Part shown: in pieces, positions 15,865-24,066 of the stretch | How the letters are laid out: the number at the start of each line of letters is the position of its first letter | How positions within the stretch are numbered: position 1 is the first letter of the stretch | DNA from: Phycisphaerales bacterium | GTDB lineage: Bacteria; Planctomycetota; Phycisphaerae; Phycisphaerales; UBA1924 | Direction: 5' to 3' | NCBI GenBank assembly: GCA_016742075.1 | Contig: JACVCL010000009.1 | Span: 1 to 44,389, forward strand | DNA: 44,389 nucleotides | Position numbers and translations under genes: made by a program | The notes under the pieces: model-generated | Database searches by the model: none | Seen by the model: the letters and a program-made list of their open reading frames with translations, nothing else | Told to the model about the DNA's origin: nothing

Positions 15865-18117
15865 ATGCACGCCGCGTCTTCCCAGGCCGCGAGCCCGCTG
15901 TGGGCGCGCCCGCACGCCCCCGCCACCGCCGGGCCCGGGCGCCCCGTGCCGGCGGAGGAGGTGCTGGGGGTGCTGCGGTGGAACCTGGCGGCCCTGCGCG
16001 GCCGGGCTCCGGAGGGGCTGGCGCTCGCCGAGGCCGCGGCCGAGCTGTTCCGGGAGCGGGTCCGACGCGGGGAAATCCGGGCCGTCGCGGCCGCCGACGG
16101 GGGTGTTGACTGGAGCGACGACCGGGGCGTGATGGGCATGGGTGAGGCGCGGGCCCACGCCCGGGGCGCGACGCTCGACTTTCTGACCGCCGGCGCATCG
16201 CAGCCCGCGGCGGCCGAGCGGGCCCCCAAGCCGATTGTCATCGACGGGCTGAACCCCCCCACTCTTCTGCGGCGGATCTTCGACGGCACCCCGACGCTGC
16301 CCGACGGGTACGCCCCGCGCCTGCTGGTGGCGGTGCGCGACGCCGGCGAACTGGCGCGGGCGCTGGCCTCTGAGCCGCTGGGGGATGTGCTGGCGTCGGA
16401 GCGCGTGGAACTGTTCATCGGCCCCGATGCGCCAGCGCGGCTCTCGGCGTGGCTCGATGGGCGGGCCGGCTGCGCGATGCCCGAGCAGCTCGTGCAGACC
16501 CCCGGGGCCGAGGGCCTCTTCGGCCGGACGCTGGTGCTGGCCGTGGAAGCCGCGCGCGAGCGGCAGGTGGCCTTGGCCGAGCGGCTGACGCGCGAGGTGA
16601 ATGCGGTGTACGGGCCGCGCGACCGGGCGTGGTGGGCCGGACGGTTCGAGCGGGCCCTCGGCGGCGGGGGCGAGCCGCTGCGGGTGCTGCTGCCGATATC
16701 ACGGTTCTCGACCTACGTCCGGCACGCGGTGGCTGACCTGGCGGAGGCGCTCTCGGCGCAGGGCTGCGAGACCCGCGTGCTGAGCGAGCCCGACGACCAC
16801 TCGAAGCTGGCGACACCCGCGTATCTGTGGGCGTTCGCGGAGTTTCAGCCCGACCTGGTCGTGATGACCAACTTCACCCGGGCGCAGCTGGGGGGGGCGG
16901 CGCCCGCGAACGTGCCGCTGGTGTGCTGGATCCAGGACGCGATGCAGCACCTCTTCGGCGATCAGGCGGGGCGCTCGCAGACCGACCTTGACTTCCTGGC
17001 CGGCTACATCATCTGGGACCTCACCAACCGCCTGGGCTACCCGCGGGAGCGCGCGCTGCCGTTCCCGATCGTGGCGTCGTCGCGCAAGTTCCGGCCCGAG
17101 GCCGCGCCCGCCGAGGCGAGGCGGCGCGCCGAGTGCGAGATCGGGTACATCAGCCACCACAGCGAGCCCCCCGAACCGATGCTGGAGCGCCTGCGGCAGG
17201 CGGCCGGGGCGAACCCCGCGTTCCTCAAGGCGTTCGAGGGCCTGCTGCCGGTGATCGAGCGCATCACCGACGACCCGATGGCCGAGCGGCCGCTCGCCGC
17301 GATCTCGGCCGCGGTCGACGCGGCGGTCGACGCCGTGGCGGGGCCGGGGAGCGCCCAGCCCGTCCGCTCCACCCTGCGGCACCAGTTCGCCGTGCCGTAC
17401 GCCGAGCGGCTGCTGCGGCACAAGACGCTGCGCTGGGCGGCGGCGATCGCGCGGCGGCGGGGCTGGCGGATGAAGCTGTTCGGGCGTGGCTGGGATCGGC
17501 ACCCCGAGTTCGCGCCGTTCGCGGCGGGGCCGCTGGGCCACGGCGAGGAGCTGAGGGCCGCGTGCCAGGCGTCGGCGGTGCAGCTGCACGTGTCGGTGAA
17601 CGGGCTCGTCCATCAGCGGGTAATTGAGTGCGCGATGTCGGGCGGTCTTCCCGCCTGCCGGCTGCACGCCGAGGAGCTGTACCTGGCCGAGCTGTGGGCC
17701 GCGCACAATGTGACGCGTTCGGACACCGTCGAGGATCGGGTGACACTCCCCCACTACGGGCGTGTGTTCCGCTGGTGCGACCATCCCGAGCTGTGGCGGC
17801 TGGGGATGCTGCGGCAGCGGCTGGGCCTGGCGCTGGACGAGGCCGGCTTCGAGGCCACCGGCTGGCACCGGCACGCGGTGGGATCGGGCCTGCTGGTGGC
17901 CCGCCCGCAGGCGGCGGAGTGGCTGCTGCAGGACCTGGCCGAGACGACGTTCCGGTCGCCCGAGGAACTGGAGTCGCTGGTGGAGCGGGCGACCGGCGAC
18001 GCCGAGTGGCGGGCGGGGTACGCCCGGGCCATCGGGGACCGGTGCCGCCGCTACCTGACGCACGATGCGCTGGCGGACGCGATGCTGAACATGCTCCGAA
18101 CCCGGCTGTCGGCGTAA
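15865..18117 (+). CDS. Large glycosyltransferase, Maf-like N-terminal part plus CgeB/GT-B C-terminal part
   Basis: A 750-residue cytoplasmic protein without signal peptide. Residues about 110-230 contain LLVAVRDAGELARAL and ELFIGPDAPARLSAWL, the pattern seen in the N-terminal region of Maf-type (MptE/DUF115-related) flagellin glycosyltransferases. From about 270 a GT-B-like fold starts (LRVLLPISRFSTYVRHAV). Residues 530-640 contain FGRGWDRHPEF, GHGEELRAACQ and VHQRVIECAMSGGLP, resembling the CgeB/Glyco_trans_1_2 C-terminal domain that binds the sugar nucleotide. It is the first of four rightward genes that converge on fliS-fliD, which suggests modification of flagellar proteins. Sugar and acceptor are unknown. 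The GT-B part is confident; the Maf-like reading is by pattern only. Confidence 0.75.
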   Translation: MHAASSQAASPLWARPHAPATAGPGRPVPAEEVLGVLRWNLAALRGRAPEGLALAEAAAELFRERVRRGEIRAVAAADGGVDWSDDRGVMGMGEARAHARGATLDFLTAGASQPAAAERAPKPIVIDGLNPPTLLRRIFDGTPTLPDGYAPRLLVAVRDAGELARALASEPLGDVLASERVELFIGPDAPARLSAWLDGRAGCAMPEQLVQTPGAEGLFGRTLVLAVEAARERQVALAERLTREVNAVYGPRDRAWWAGRFERALGGGGEPLRVLLPISRFSTYVRHAVADLAEALSAQGCETRVLSEPDDHSKLATPAYLWAFAEFQPDLVVMTNFTRAQLGGAAPANVPLVCWIQDAMQHLFGDQAGRSQTDLDFLAGYIIWDLTNRLGYPRERALPFPIVASSRKFRPEAAPAEARRRAECEIGYISHHSEPPEPMLERLRQAAGANPAFLKAFEGLLPVIERITDDPMAERPLAAISAAVDAAVDAVAGPGSAQPVRSTLRHQFAVPYAERLLRHKTLRWAAAIARRRGWRMKLFGRGWDRHPEFAPFAAGPLGHGEELRAACQASAVQLHVSVNGLVHQRVIECAMSGGLPACRLHAEELYLAELWAAHNVTRSDTVEDRVTLPHYGRVFRWCDHPELWRLGMLRQRLGLALDEAGFEATGWHRHAVGSGLLVARPQAAEWLLQDLAETTFRSPEELESLVERATGDAEWRAGYARAIGDRCRRYLTHDALADAMLNMLRTRLSA

Positions 18118-18222
18118 AGGGCCGAACGGGGGAAACGCCGGGGGGCGGCGGCGGCCGGAACTTTGCCCAAGTGACCCCCTCCAGAAGCCGATAACTGCTG
18201 GCGGGAGAACCTGGGAGCCACG

Positions 18223-21051
18223 ATGTCCACCGCCGTCTCGGCCGCTGTCAAGCTCGTTCCGTCGCACCCGCAGACGGACCACTTCTTGGGGGTGGGTGCG
18301 GCGCTGACGGCGCTGGGGGTGACCTGGGGCGACACCTGCGACATCCGCCTGACGACCTGGATCGAGCCGCAGACCTCGGCGGTGGTGGTCTCCAACTGCG
18401 AGTGCGAGCGGAGCCTGAGGGCTCTTCGGGAGTGCCAGAAGCTGGGGGTGGCCTCGCTGCTGGTGATGGACGGCATCACCGAGTGGCGGAACACGTTCAT
18501 CAACCCTCGCGTCGGCGCGGGCTTTCTGAAGCCGGCGCCCGCCGACCGGGTTCTGTGCGCCGGGGAGCTCGACGAGGCGGTGCTGCGGGCGCTGGGCAAC
18601 GACGCGGCGGCGACGGGCCTGCCGCGGATCGTGGGCGCTGTGCCGGCCGGAGGGATGGCCCCGGCGGCTGGGGGCTCGGCGGTGCTGGTGTGCACGGCGA
18701 ACCAGCCGTACTTCCTGGATGACGAGAAGCCGCGGTTGCTGGCGGCGCTGGCCGAGCTGCGCGACGCGCTTCGGTCGGCGGGTGTGCCGGGGCTGTGGCG
18801 GGTGCGCGAGGATCTGGCCGCGGAGCTGGGAGTGGAGCGTGCCGCGGGGACGCTGGCGGAGAACCTGCGTGCGGCCGCGGCGGTCGTGACGACACCCTCG
18901 ACGGTGATGGTGGAGGCGATGCGCGCGGGACGGCCGGTGGGGCTGCTGCATCCGCAGCCGACGCCCCTCTGGCAGACCGCGGCGTTCGGCTACCGCGGCG
19001 CCGCGGGGTCGATGGCGCCGGCGCACGATCCGCGTCCGGACGCCACCGCGGCGGCGAAGGCCGTGCTGGAGCGGCGCGGGCTGCCGGCGCTGGACGAGCT
19101 GGCCGCGCCGACGGCGCGGGCGTTCGTCGATGAACTGCTGGCGCCCCCCGCAGAACGGATGGCGCTGCAGGGGCAGGTGCTCGGGGTGCTTCACCACGAG
19201 GCGGAGCCCGCGGCCGAAGCGGTGGCCCGGGCGATCGCCGAGGCGGTGAAGTGCCCGCCGGTGCGCCGGGCGCCGTCGCCGGCGACGAGCATCGGATCGA
19301 GCCGGCGCCTGCCGCCGCGGGTGCCGAAGACGCCCGGCAAGCCACGGGTGCTGAACTGCCTGTTCCTGGAGCAGTCGCCGGTGGGCGGGGTGACGGTGTG
19401 GGCGCAGCGGCTGGCCCGCGAGTTCGCCGAGCGGAACCGGCGGTACGACGTGCGGACGCTGATGATGTCGTTCGTTGAGATGCCCCGTCCCGACGAGCTG
19501 ACCGAGATGTGCGTGCTGGACCCGACCGACGACCACACCGAGCTGCTGCGCTCGGCGCGGGAGGCCATCGAGCGGCTGGAGCCGGACATCGTGCTGCCGA
19601 ACTACTCGGACATCACCTACTGCCCTGCGCAGCTGCTGCACCGGCGCGGGGTGCGGGTGGTGAGCATCGCGCACACCGACGAGCCGTACTACCGGATGCT
19701 GGCCGAGACCTACCGCGCGGCCGACGCGTACGTGGGCGTGTCGAGGGCGACGGAGGAGTGGCTGCGGCCGATCGCTGGCGAGAGGCCGCTGGAGCGGATC
19801 GTGTACGCGGTGCCGGTGGCCGAGCGGCCGCGTGATGTGCCGCGATCGGGCCCGCTGCGGATCGCGTACATCGGGCGGATGATCGAGTGGCAGAAGCGGC
19901 TGTCGGACTTCCTGACGCTGGTGGACCATCTCGAGGACCGCCGCTGCGACTACGAGCTGCACATGGTGGGCGACGGGATGGACTACGACCGGTTCCTGCA
20001 GTCGCTGTGGGCCAAGGGCCCGCTGCGTGGCCGGGTTGTGACGCACGGCCGCAAGACGCCCGAGTGGGTGCAGGCGTTCCTGCCGACGATCGACGTGTCG
20101 GTGCTGCTCTCCGAGTACGAGGGGACGAGCATCACCATGCTGGAGGCGATGGCCTTCGGGGTGGTGCCGGCGGTGACGACGGTGTCGAGCGGTGTGGATG
20201 AGTGGGTGCGAGACGACGAGAACGGGGTGACCGCGCCGGTGGGTGCGCCGCGCGTGATGGCCGAGCGGCTGTGGCTGCTGTCGCGCCGGCGCGACGAGCT
20301 GGCGCGGCTGGGCCGGGCGGCGTGGGAGACGGCCCGGGCGAAGATCTCGATGCAGGCGATGGGCGACCGCTACGAGGCGCTGTTCGACCGCGTGATGGCC
20401 TCGCCGCATCCGAGCCCGATTTCCGACGCGTGCCTGCGGCTGGTCGACACGTTCCGATGGCGCAAGGACTGGTCCGACGACCCGCGGAAGGCCGAGGCGC
20501 TCGCCGAGGCGTGGCTGCGCGAGGCGGGGTTCCGTGCAATCGCCCGCGAGCGGCCGGAGCCGGGCTGCGACGCGGTGCTGGTTCCGACCAACGGTCGCGT
20601 GCCCCGGAAAGAAGAGCTGGAAGCCTGGCGGGCGAGCGGGCTGGGTGTGGCGGTGGCGCCGCACCTGATGGAAACCAATACCGCCGACCTTCTGGCCGAG
20701 CAGGTGTCGGCGCTGCAGCGCCGCGGGTGCCGGCGGATCGGGATCTTCGGGATCGGCAACCACACGCTGCGGGCCCGGGGGCTGTTCCGCCGCGGGCTGC
20801 CGATCGTGGCGTTCCTGGACGATCGGCCGCCGCCCTCGGGCCGGTTCTTCGGCCTGCCGGTGGAGGTGCCGGAAGAGGCGGTGGCGCGGCTCGGCGTCGA
20901 CGGCATCGTGCTGTCGAGCGATGCGTTCGAAGCCAAGCTGTGGGCCCGGACGGCCGGGCTTCGGCGGCGGGGCATCCCGGTGGTGGCGATCTACGGGTCG
21001 TACGACGAAGAGGCCGCCCGCGCCGCGTCGGCGCTGCCCTCGGCCGCTTAA
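18223..21051 (+). CDS. Three-part glycosyltransferase: GT-B-like, GT4 and Rossmann-like C-terminal domain
   Basis: A 942-residue protein. Part 1 (1-350) ends with TTPSTVMVEAMRAGRPVGLL, the acidic/Gly signature of a GT-B nucleotide-sugar domain. Part 2 (about 370-720) is a GT4 transferase: VGGVTVWAQRLA near the start, RIAYIGRMIEWQKR in the middle, and the E-x7-E-type motif EYEGTSITMLEAMAFG near 629. Part 3 (about 830-942) is a Rossmann-like domain, GIGNHT...FLDDRPP...GLPV...IVLSSD...LW, also present in the protein encoded at 22462-23370. Two transferase modules in one chain suggest it adds two sugars in sequence or acts on a repeating glycan. It follows the previous gene after 105 bp without a terminator, so they probably share a transcript. 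The ATG start is supported by a nearby GGGAG. Confidence 0.82.
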   Translation: MSTAVSAAVKLVPSHPQTDHFLGVGAALTALGVTWGDTCDIRLTTWIEPQTSAVVVSNCECERSLRALRECQKLGVASLLVMDGITEWRNTFINPRVGAGFLKPAPADRVLCAGELDEAVLRALGNDAAATGLPRIVGAVPAGGMAPAAGGSAVLVCTANQPYFLDDEKPRLLAALAELRDALRSAGVPGLWRVREDLAAELGVERAAGTLAENLRAAAAVVTTPSTVMVEAMRAGRPVGLLHPQPTPLWQTAAFGYRGAAGSMAPAHDPRPDATAAAKAVLERRGLPALDELAAPTARAFVDELLAPPAERMALQGQVLGVLHHEAEPAAEAVARAIAEAVKCPPVRRAPSPATSIGSSRRLPPRVPKTPGKPRVLNCLFLEQSPVGGVTVWAQRLAREFAERNRRYDVRTLMMSFVEMPRPDELTEMCVLDPTDDHTELLRSAREAIERLEPDIVLPNYSDITYCPAQLLHRRGVRVVSIAHTDEPYYRMLAETYRAADAYVGVSRATEEWLRPIAGERPLERIVYAVPVAERPRDVPRSGPLRIAYIGRMIEWQKRLSDFLTLVDHLEDRRCDYELHMVGDGMDYDRFLQSLWAKGPLRGRVVTHGRKTPEWVQAFLPTIDVSVLLSEYEGTSITMLEAMAFGVVPAVTTVSSGVDEWVRDDENGVTAPVGAPRVMAERLWLLSRRRDELARLGRAAWETARAKISMQAMGDRYEALFDRVMASPHPSPISDACLRLVDTFRWRKDWSDDPRKAEALAEAWLREAGFRAIARERPEPGCDAVLVPTNGRVPRKEELEAWRASGLGVAVAPHLMETNTADLLAEQVSALQRRGCRRIGIFGIGNHTLRARGLFRRGLPIVAFLDDRPPPSGRFFGLPVEVPEEAVARLGVDGIVLSSDAFEAKLWARTAGLRRRGIPVVAIYGSYDEEAARAASALPSAA

Positions 21052-21085
21052 AGGGGAACGAAGGATCGCCGGACGCCGCACGCCG

Positions 21086-22465
21086 ATGAACCCCGCCGTT
21101 GCCATCGTGAGCCGCGAGTACCCGCCCCACTTCGGCGGCGGTATCGGCACCTACGCGCGGCACATCGTGCCGGCGCTGGCCGAGGCGGGCTGCCGGGTGC
21201 ACGTGATCACGCTGGCCTACGACGACACGCACCCCCGCCTGGCCGCCGAGGGCCCGGTGACGGTGCACCGGCTGCCGCTGCGCGAGGCGCAGACGAACTG
21301 GACGGCCGCGGCGGCGAGGTTCTCGGCCGAGGCAGCGCTGCTTCTGGCCCGCCTGCACGCGCGGGGTGAGATCGATGTGGCCGAGTTCGCGGAGTTCGAG
21401 GGCGCCGGCACGATGATGGTGGCCGCGCAGCGGATCGCCGGGCCCGACCGCGGCCGCCTGCCGTGCGTGGTGCACCTGCACACGCCGACCGAACTCATCT
21501 TCGCCCTGCGGAGCATGGGTATTGCGCACATGAGCCCGACGTTCGCGGGGCACCTGCTCTTCGAGCGCGCGGGGCTGCTGAACGCCGATGCGATCACCGC
21601 GCCGTCGCGCTTCATCGCCGACTGGGCGACCGAGCACTACGGCCTGGCACGCCAGCCGGTGGTCATCCCCTACGCCTTGCCGCTGCCGGCGCCGGCGCCG
21701 CGTCCGGGCCGCGGCGCGGGGCGCACGCTCCTGTACGTCGGGCGCATCGAGCCCCGAAAGGGCGTTGAGCCGCTGATCGAGGCGTGGAACGCTGTTGCGC
21801 CGTCGTTCCCGGATTGGACGCTGCGGCTGGTGGGCGCAGACACGAGCACCTGCCCCCGTGGGCGATCGCTGACCGAACACCTGCTGGGCCGATGCGGCGA
21901 GAAGGTGCGGGGGCGCACGGTGTTCGCGGGGCCGCGTCCGCACGAGGAACTGGCCGTCGAGTATGCCGCGGCCGACCTGTGCGTCGTGCCGTCGCTGTGG
22001 GAGAACTACCCCTGCGTGTGCGCCGAGGCGATGGGGCACGGCAAAGCGGTGCTCGCCTCGGACCACGGCGGGATGAGCGAGATGTTCGGCGGATCGCGCG
22101 CGGGGGTGACCTTCTCCAGTGGCCGGCCCGACGACCTGGCCGAGCAGCTCCGCCGTCTGCTCGCCGAAAGCCCCGACCAACTGGCCGATCGCGGGGCGGA
22201 GGCACGGCGCCGCATCGCGTCGCAGTGCGACCCCGCGCGGGTGGCGCGGCAGCGCATCGCCGTGTACCGGGAGCTGGCGACGTCGGCCGATCCGCCGCGC
22301 TCGGCCGATCGGGCCCGGCAGAACCTCCGGCTGTGGCGGGCGCTGGAGCGCCTTGGCGGCGGCGATGAGAACATCGGCATCCCCGTGCTCGAGCCCGAGA
22401 TCGCCCGGTGGATCGAACGGGCCGCTCCACCGAAGGATGGATCGCCGGCGGAGGCCCGGGCATGA
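21086..22465 (+). CDS. GT4-family glycosyltransferase
   Basis: A 459-residue retaining glycosyltransferase of GT-B fold. The N-terminal acceptor domain begins VAIVSREYPPHFGGGIGTYARHI, the Gly-rich loop of GT4 enzymes. VVHLHTPTE and APSRFIADW follow. The donor domain shows LLYVGRIEPRKGVEPLIEAW near 215 and SLWENYPCVCAEAMGHGKAVLASDHGG near 305-330, where the first and second Glu form the E-x7-E-type motif that contacts the sugar nucleotide. The length is slightly above the usual 370-420 because of a C-terminal extension of about 60 residues. The start at 21086 fits the domain exactly. The stop overlaps the next gene's start as ATGA, indicating translational coupling. Donor sugar unknown. Confidence 0.9.
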   Translation: MNPAVAIVSREYPPHFGGGIGTYARHIVPALAEAGCRVHVITLAYDDTHPRLAAEGPVTVHRLPLREAQTNWTAAAARFSAEAALLLARLHARGEIDVAEFAEFEGAGTMMVAAQRIAGPDRGRLPCVVHLHTPTELIFALRSMGIAHMSPTFAGHLLFERAGLLNADAITAPSRFIADWATEHYGLARQPVVIPYALPLPAPAPRPGRGAGRTLLYVGRIEPRKGVEPLIEAWNAVAPSFPDWTLRLVGADTSTCPRGRSLTEHLLGRCGEKVRGRTVFAGPRPHEELAVEYAAADLCVVPSLWENYPCVCAEAMGHGKAVLASDHGGMSEMFGGSRAGVTFSSGRPDDLAEQLRRLLAESPDQLADRGAEARRRIASQCDPARVARQRIAVYRELATSADPPRSADRARQNLRLWRALERLGGGDENIGIPVLEPEIARWIERAAPPKDGSPAEARA

Positions 22466-23370
22466 GCAGGACGTTCCCCCATGACGTTGCCGGCGGCAGC
22501 GCACACGCCGCGGCCGGCATCCTCCGCGTGGCGGTGGGCGATCATGCGCCGGGCGGGTGCGACCTGCGCATCGGGCTGTCGGTCGGCGGGCCCTGGAGCG
22601 GCTTCCTCGGCGGCTGGCCGCTGCCGGGGGCCGGTGCCATCGAGCTGATGGACGAAGCGGTCTCGCGGGCGATGCCGGGATTGGATCGCATCGAGCTCAT
22701 CGGCTGCCCGTCGGCGTGCCTGCTGCCGGCGCTCTGGGCCCGGAGCATCTGGCTGCCGCCGGGTGTCGGCGCGATCGCGCTCGACTGGCGCACGATCGCC
22801 CCGCCCGCCGCGGGGGACGACGCCGGGCGACAGACCCTGGCGGCGCAGCTCTGCGTGCGCGTGGTCGATGAACTGCGGTGCACCGACCCGGGCTCGGCGG
22901 CCCGGCTGTGGGGCATCGGACCGTCGGTACGCACGGCCTCGGCTGATCCTTCGGCGCTGATTGAAGGGTTCCAGGGTCTGATCGACGCGTGGTCGCTGTC
23001 GCGCGATCGCGGGCCGAGGAACGTGGAATCGGACTGGCGGGCACGCACCAAGGCGGCGCTCGATGAACTGGCCAAGCGCGGGGTCACGCGCGTGGCGCTG
23101 TATGGCGCGGGCACGCACACCCGGTCGCTGGGACCGGTGCTCATGCAGCCGCCGGTGCAGATCGTGGCGATCCTCGACGACAACCACTTCAATCACGGCC
23201 GAACGATGTGGGGCTATCCGATCAGGCCCCGGAGCGATGCGCTCAGCCTGGGTGTTCAGGCCGTGGTGCTCTCGGCGAACATGCACGAGCCGACGCTGTG
23301 GGAGGCCAGCGCCGACCTGAGGGCGGCGGGCATCGAGGTGATCAGGCTCTACACGGCCGGCGGCCGCTGA
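22462..23370 (+). CDS. Protein sharing a C-terminal Rossmann-like domain with the 942-residue glycosyltransferase
   Basis: A 302-residue protein coupled to the GT4 gene by an ATGA overlap. The first 180 residues are not recognised. From about residue 209 comes VALYGAGTHTRSL, then VAILDDNHF, GYPI, VVLSAN and LW, ending VIRLY. This matches, in the same order and spacing, the last 110 residues of the preceding 942-residue protein. Similar domains occur at the C-terminus of sugar C-methyltransferases and in nucleotide-sugar-processing proteins, with a GxGxHT nucleotide-binding turn. It probably binds a nucleotide or sugar nucleotide; no methyltransferase motif is visible in the N-terminal half. 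It is the last gene before fliS, with the two genes converging. Confidence 0.72.
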   Translation: MSRTFPHDVAGGSAHAAAGILRVAVGDHAPGGCDLRIGLSVGGPWSGFLGGWPLPGAGAIELMDEAVSRAMPGLDRIELIGCPSACLLPALWARSIWLPPGVGAIALDWRTIAPPAAGDDAGRQTLAAQLCVRVVDELRCTDPGSAARLWGIGPSVRTASADPSALIEGFQGLIDAWSLSRDRGPRNVESDWRARTKAALDELAKRGVTRVALYGAGTHTRSLGPVLMQPPVQIVAILDDNHFNHGRTMWGYPIRPRSDALSLGVQAVVLSANMHEPTLWEASADLRAAGIEVIRLYTAGGR

Positions 23371-23372
23371 GC

Positions 23373-23396
23373 CGACGGCGACGGCGACGGCGACGG
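23373..23396. repeat. Hexamer tandem repeat (CGACGG)4
   Basis: Four perfect copies of CGACGG lie in the 50-bp gap between two convergent stop codons. The tract is short and could be simple slippage. No T run or hairpin that would make a terminator is clear around it. Confidence 0.85.
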
Positions 23397-23420
23397 CGGG
23401 GGGCGGGGGGGCGCCGACGC

Positions 23421-23933
23421 TCAGCCTGAGACCGACACCGACGGGGGGGCCGGAGTGGGGCGGCCGTAGGTGGCTCGCGGCGGGTGGGCCGGCGCCGCCG
23501 GGGCGGCCGCGGGTGCCGCCGGAGCGGCCGAGGCCGCGGCGGGCGACTGGCCGCGTTCGGCCGCGAGCTTGTCCATGAGCATGACCCAGGTCTCGCGGTC
23601 GTACTCCAGGAGCTCGATCACCTCGTCGGCCTTGGCGAGATCCTTCTCAAAGCTCGCCTCGACGAGCCGGTTGAACATGTAGGTGTAGAGGCCGTGCAGC
23701 CTCGAGCACAGGGCCGGGTCGATCTCGTGCCGCAGGCTGTTCATGAGCTCGACGAGGATGTTGCGGGTGTTGGTGAACTGCTCGTAGACCTGCTCCCAGT
23801 TCTTGGCGGCCAGCGCGTCGCGCCCGGCGCGGCAGAAGTGGACCGCCCCCTCGAGCAGCATGAGCCTGAGCTGCTCGGGCGAGGCGGTGAGCACCTTGGT
23901 TCGGAAGTACGGGTTGTTGACGTCGAAGGCCAT
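23421..23933 (-). CDS. fliS: Flagellar secretion chaperone FliS with Ala/Pro-rich tail
   Basis: A 170-residue cytoplasmic chaperone that keeps flagellin unfolded and delivers it to the flagellar export gate. The N-terminus (NPYFRTKVLTASPEQLRLMLLEGAVHF) is the FliS signature: Tyr near residue 9, then helix 1. Four helices run to about 128 (NILVELMNSL, LYTYMFNRLVEAS, AKADEVIELLE, TWVMLMDKL). FliS is normally 120-135 residues; here about 40 extra residues of Ala/Pro repeats follow. The gene is downstream of fliD on the same strand (133 bp), the usual fliD-fliS order. The tail is not expected to bind flagellin; its role is unknown. Confidence 0.93.
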   Translation of the reverse strand: MAFDVNNPYFRTKVLTASPEQLRLMLLEGAVHFCRAGRDALAAKNWEQVYEQFTNTRNILVELMNSLRHEIDPALCSRLHGLYTYMFNRLVEASFEKDLAKADEVIELLEYDRETWVMLMDKLAAERGQSPAAASAAPAAPAAAPAAPAHPPRATYGRPTPAPPSVSVSG

Positions 23934-24066
23934 GCTGGAGTGATCGGGTCTCTGAGGCTCCGGGTTGAGGATCGGCCGGTGTCCCGTTTGCGTCGGTCGG
24001 GCGCCGGATCCGGGGGTTCGGCGGCGCGGGCGGCCCGGGCCGCGGCGGCCACCCCCGGGGGGGGCA

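Noticed and set aside
16699-21150. A 1483-residue open frame antisense to the first two glycosyltransferase genes
   Set aside because: It is rich in Arg/Pro/His with no recognisable fold, an artefact of high GC in a frame without stops. The opposite strand has clear GT motifs.
20132-22504. A 790-residue open frame antisense to the GT4 gene
   Set aside because: It has the same low-complexity Arg/Pro/His composition and no domain, and the GT4 enzyme on the other strand is clearly real.
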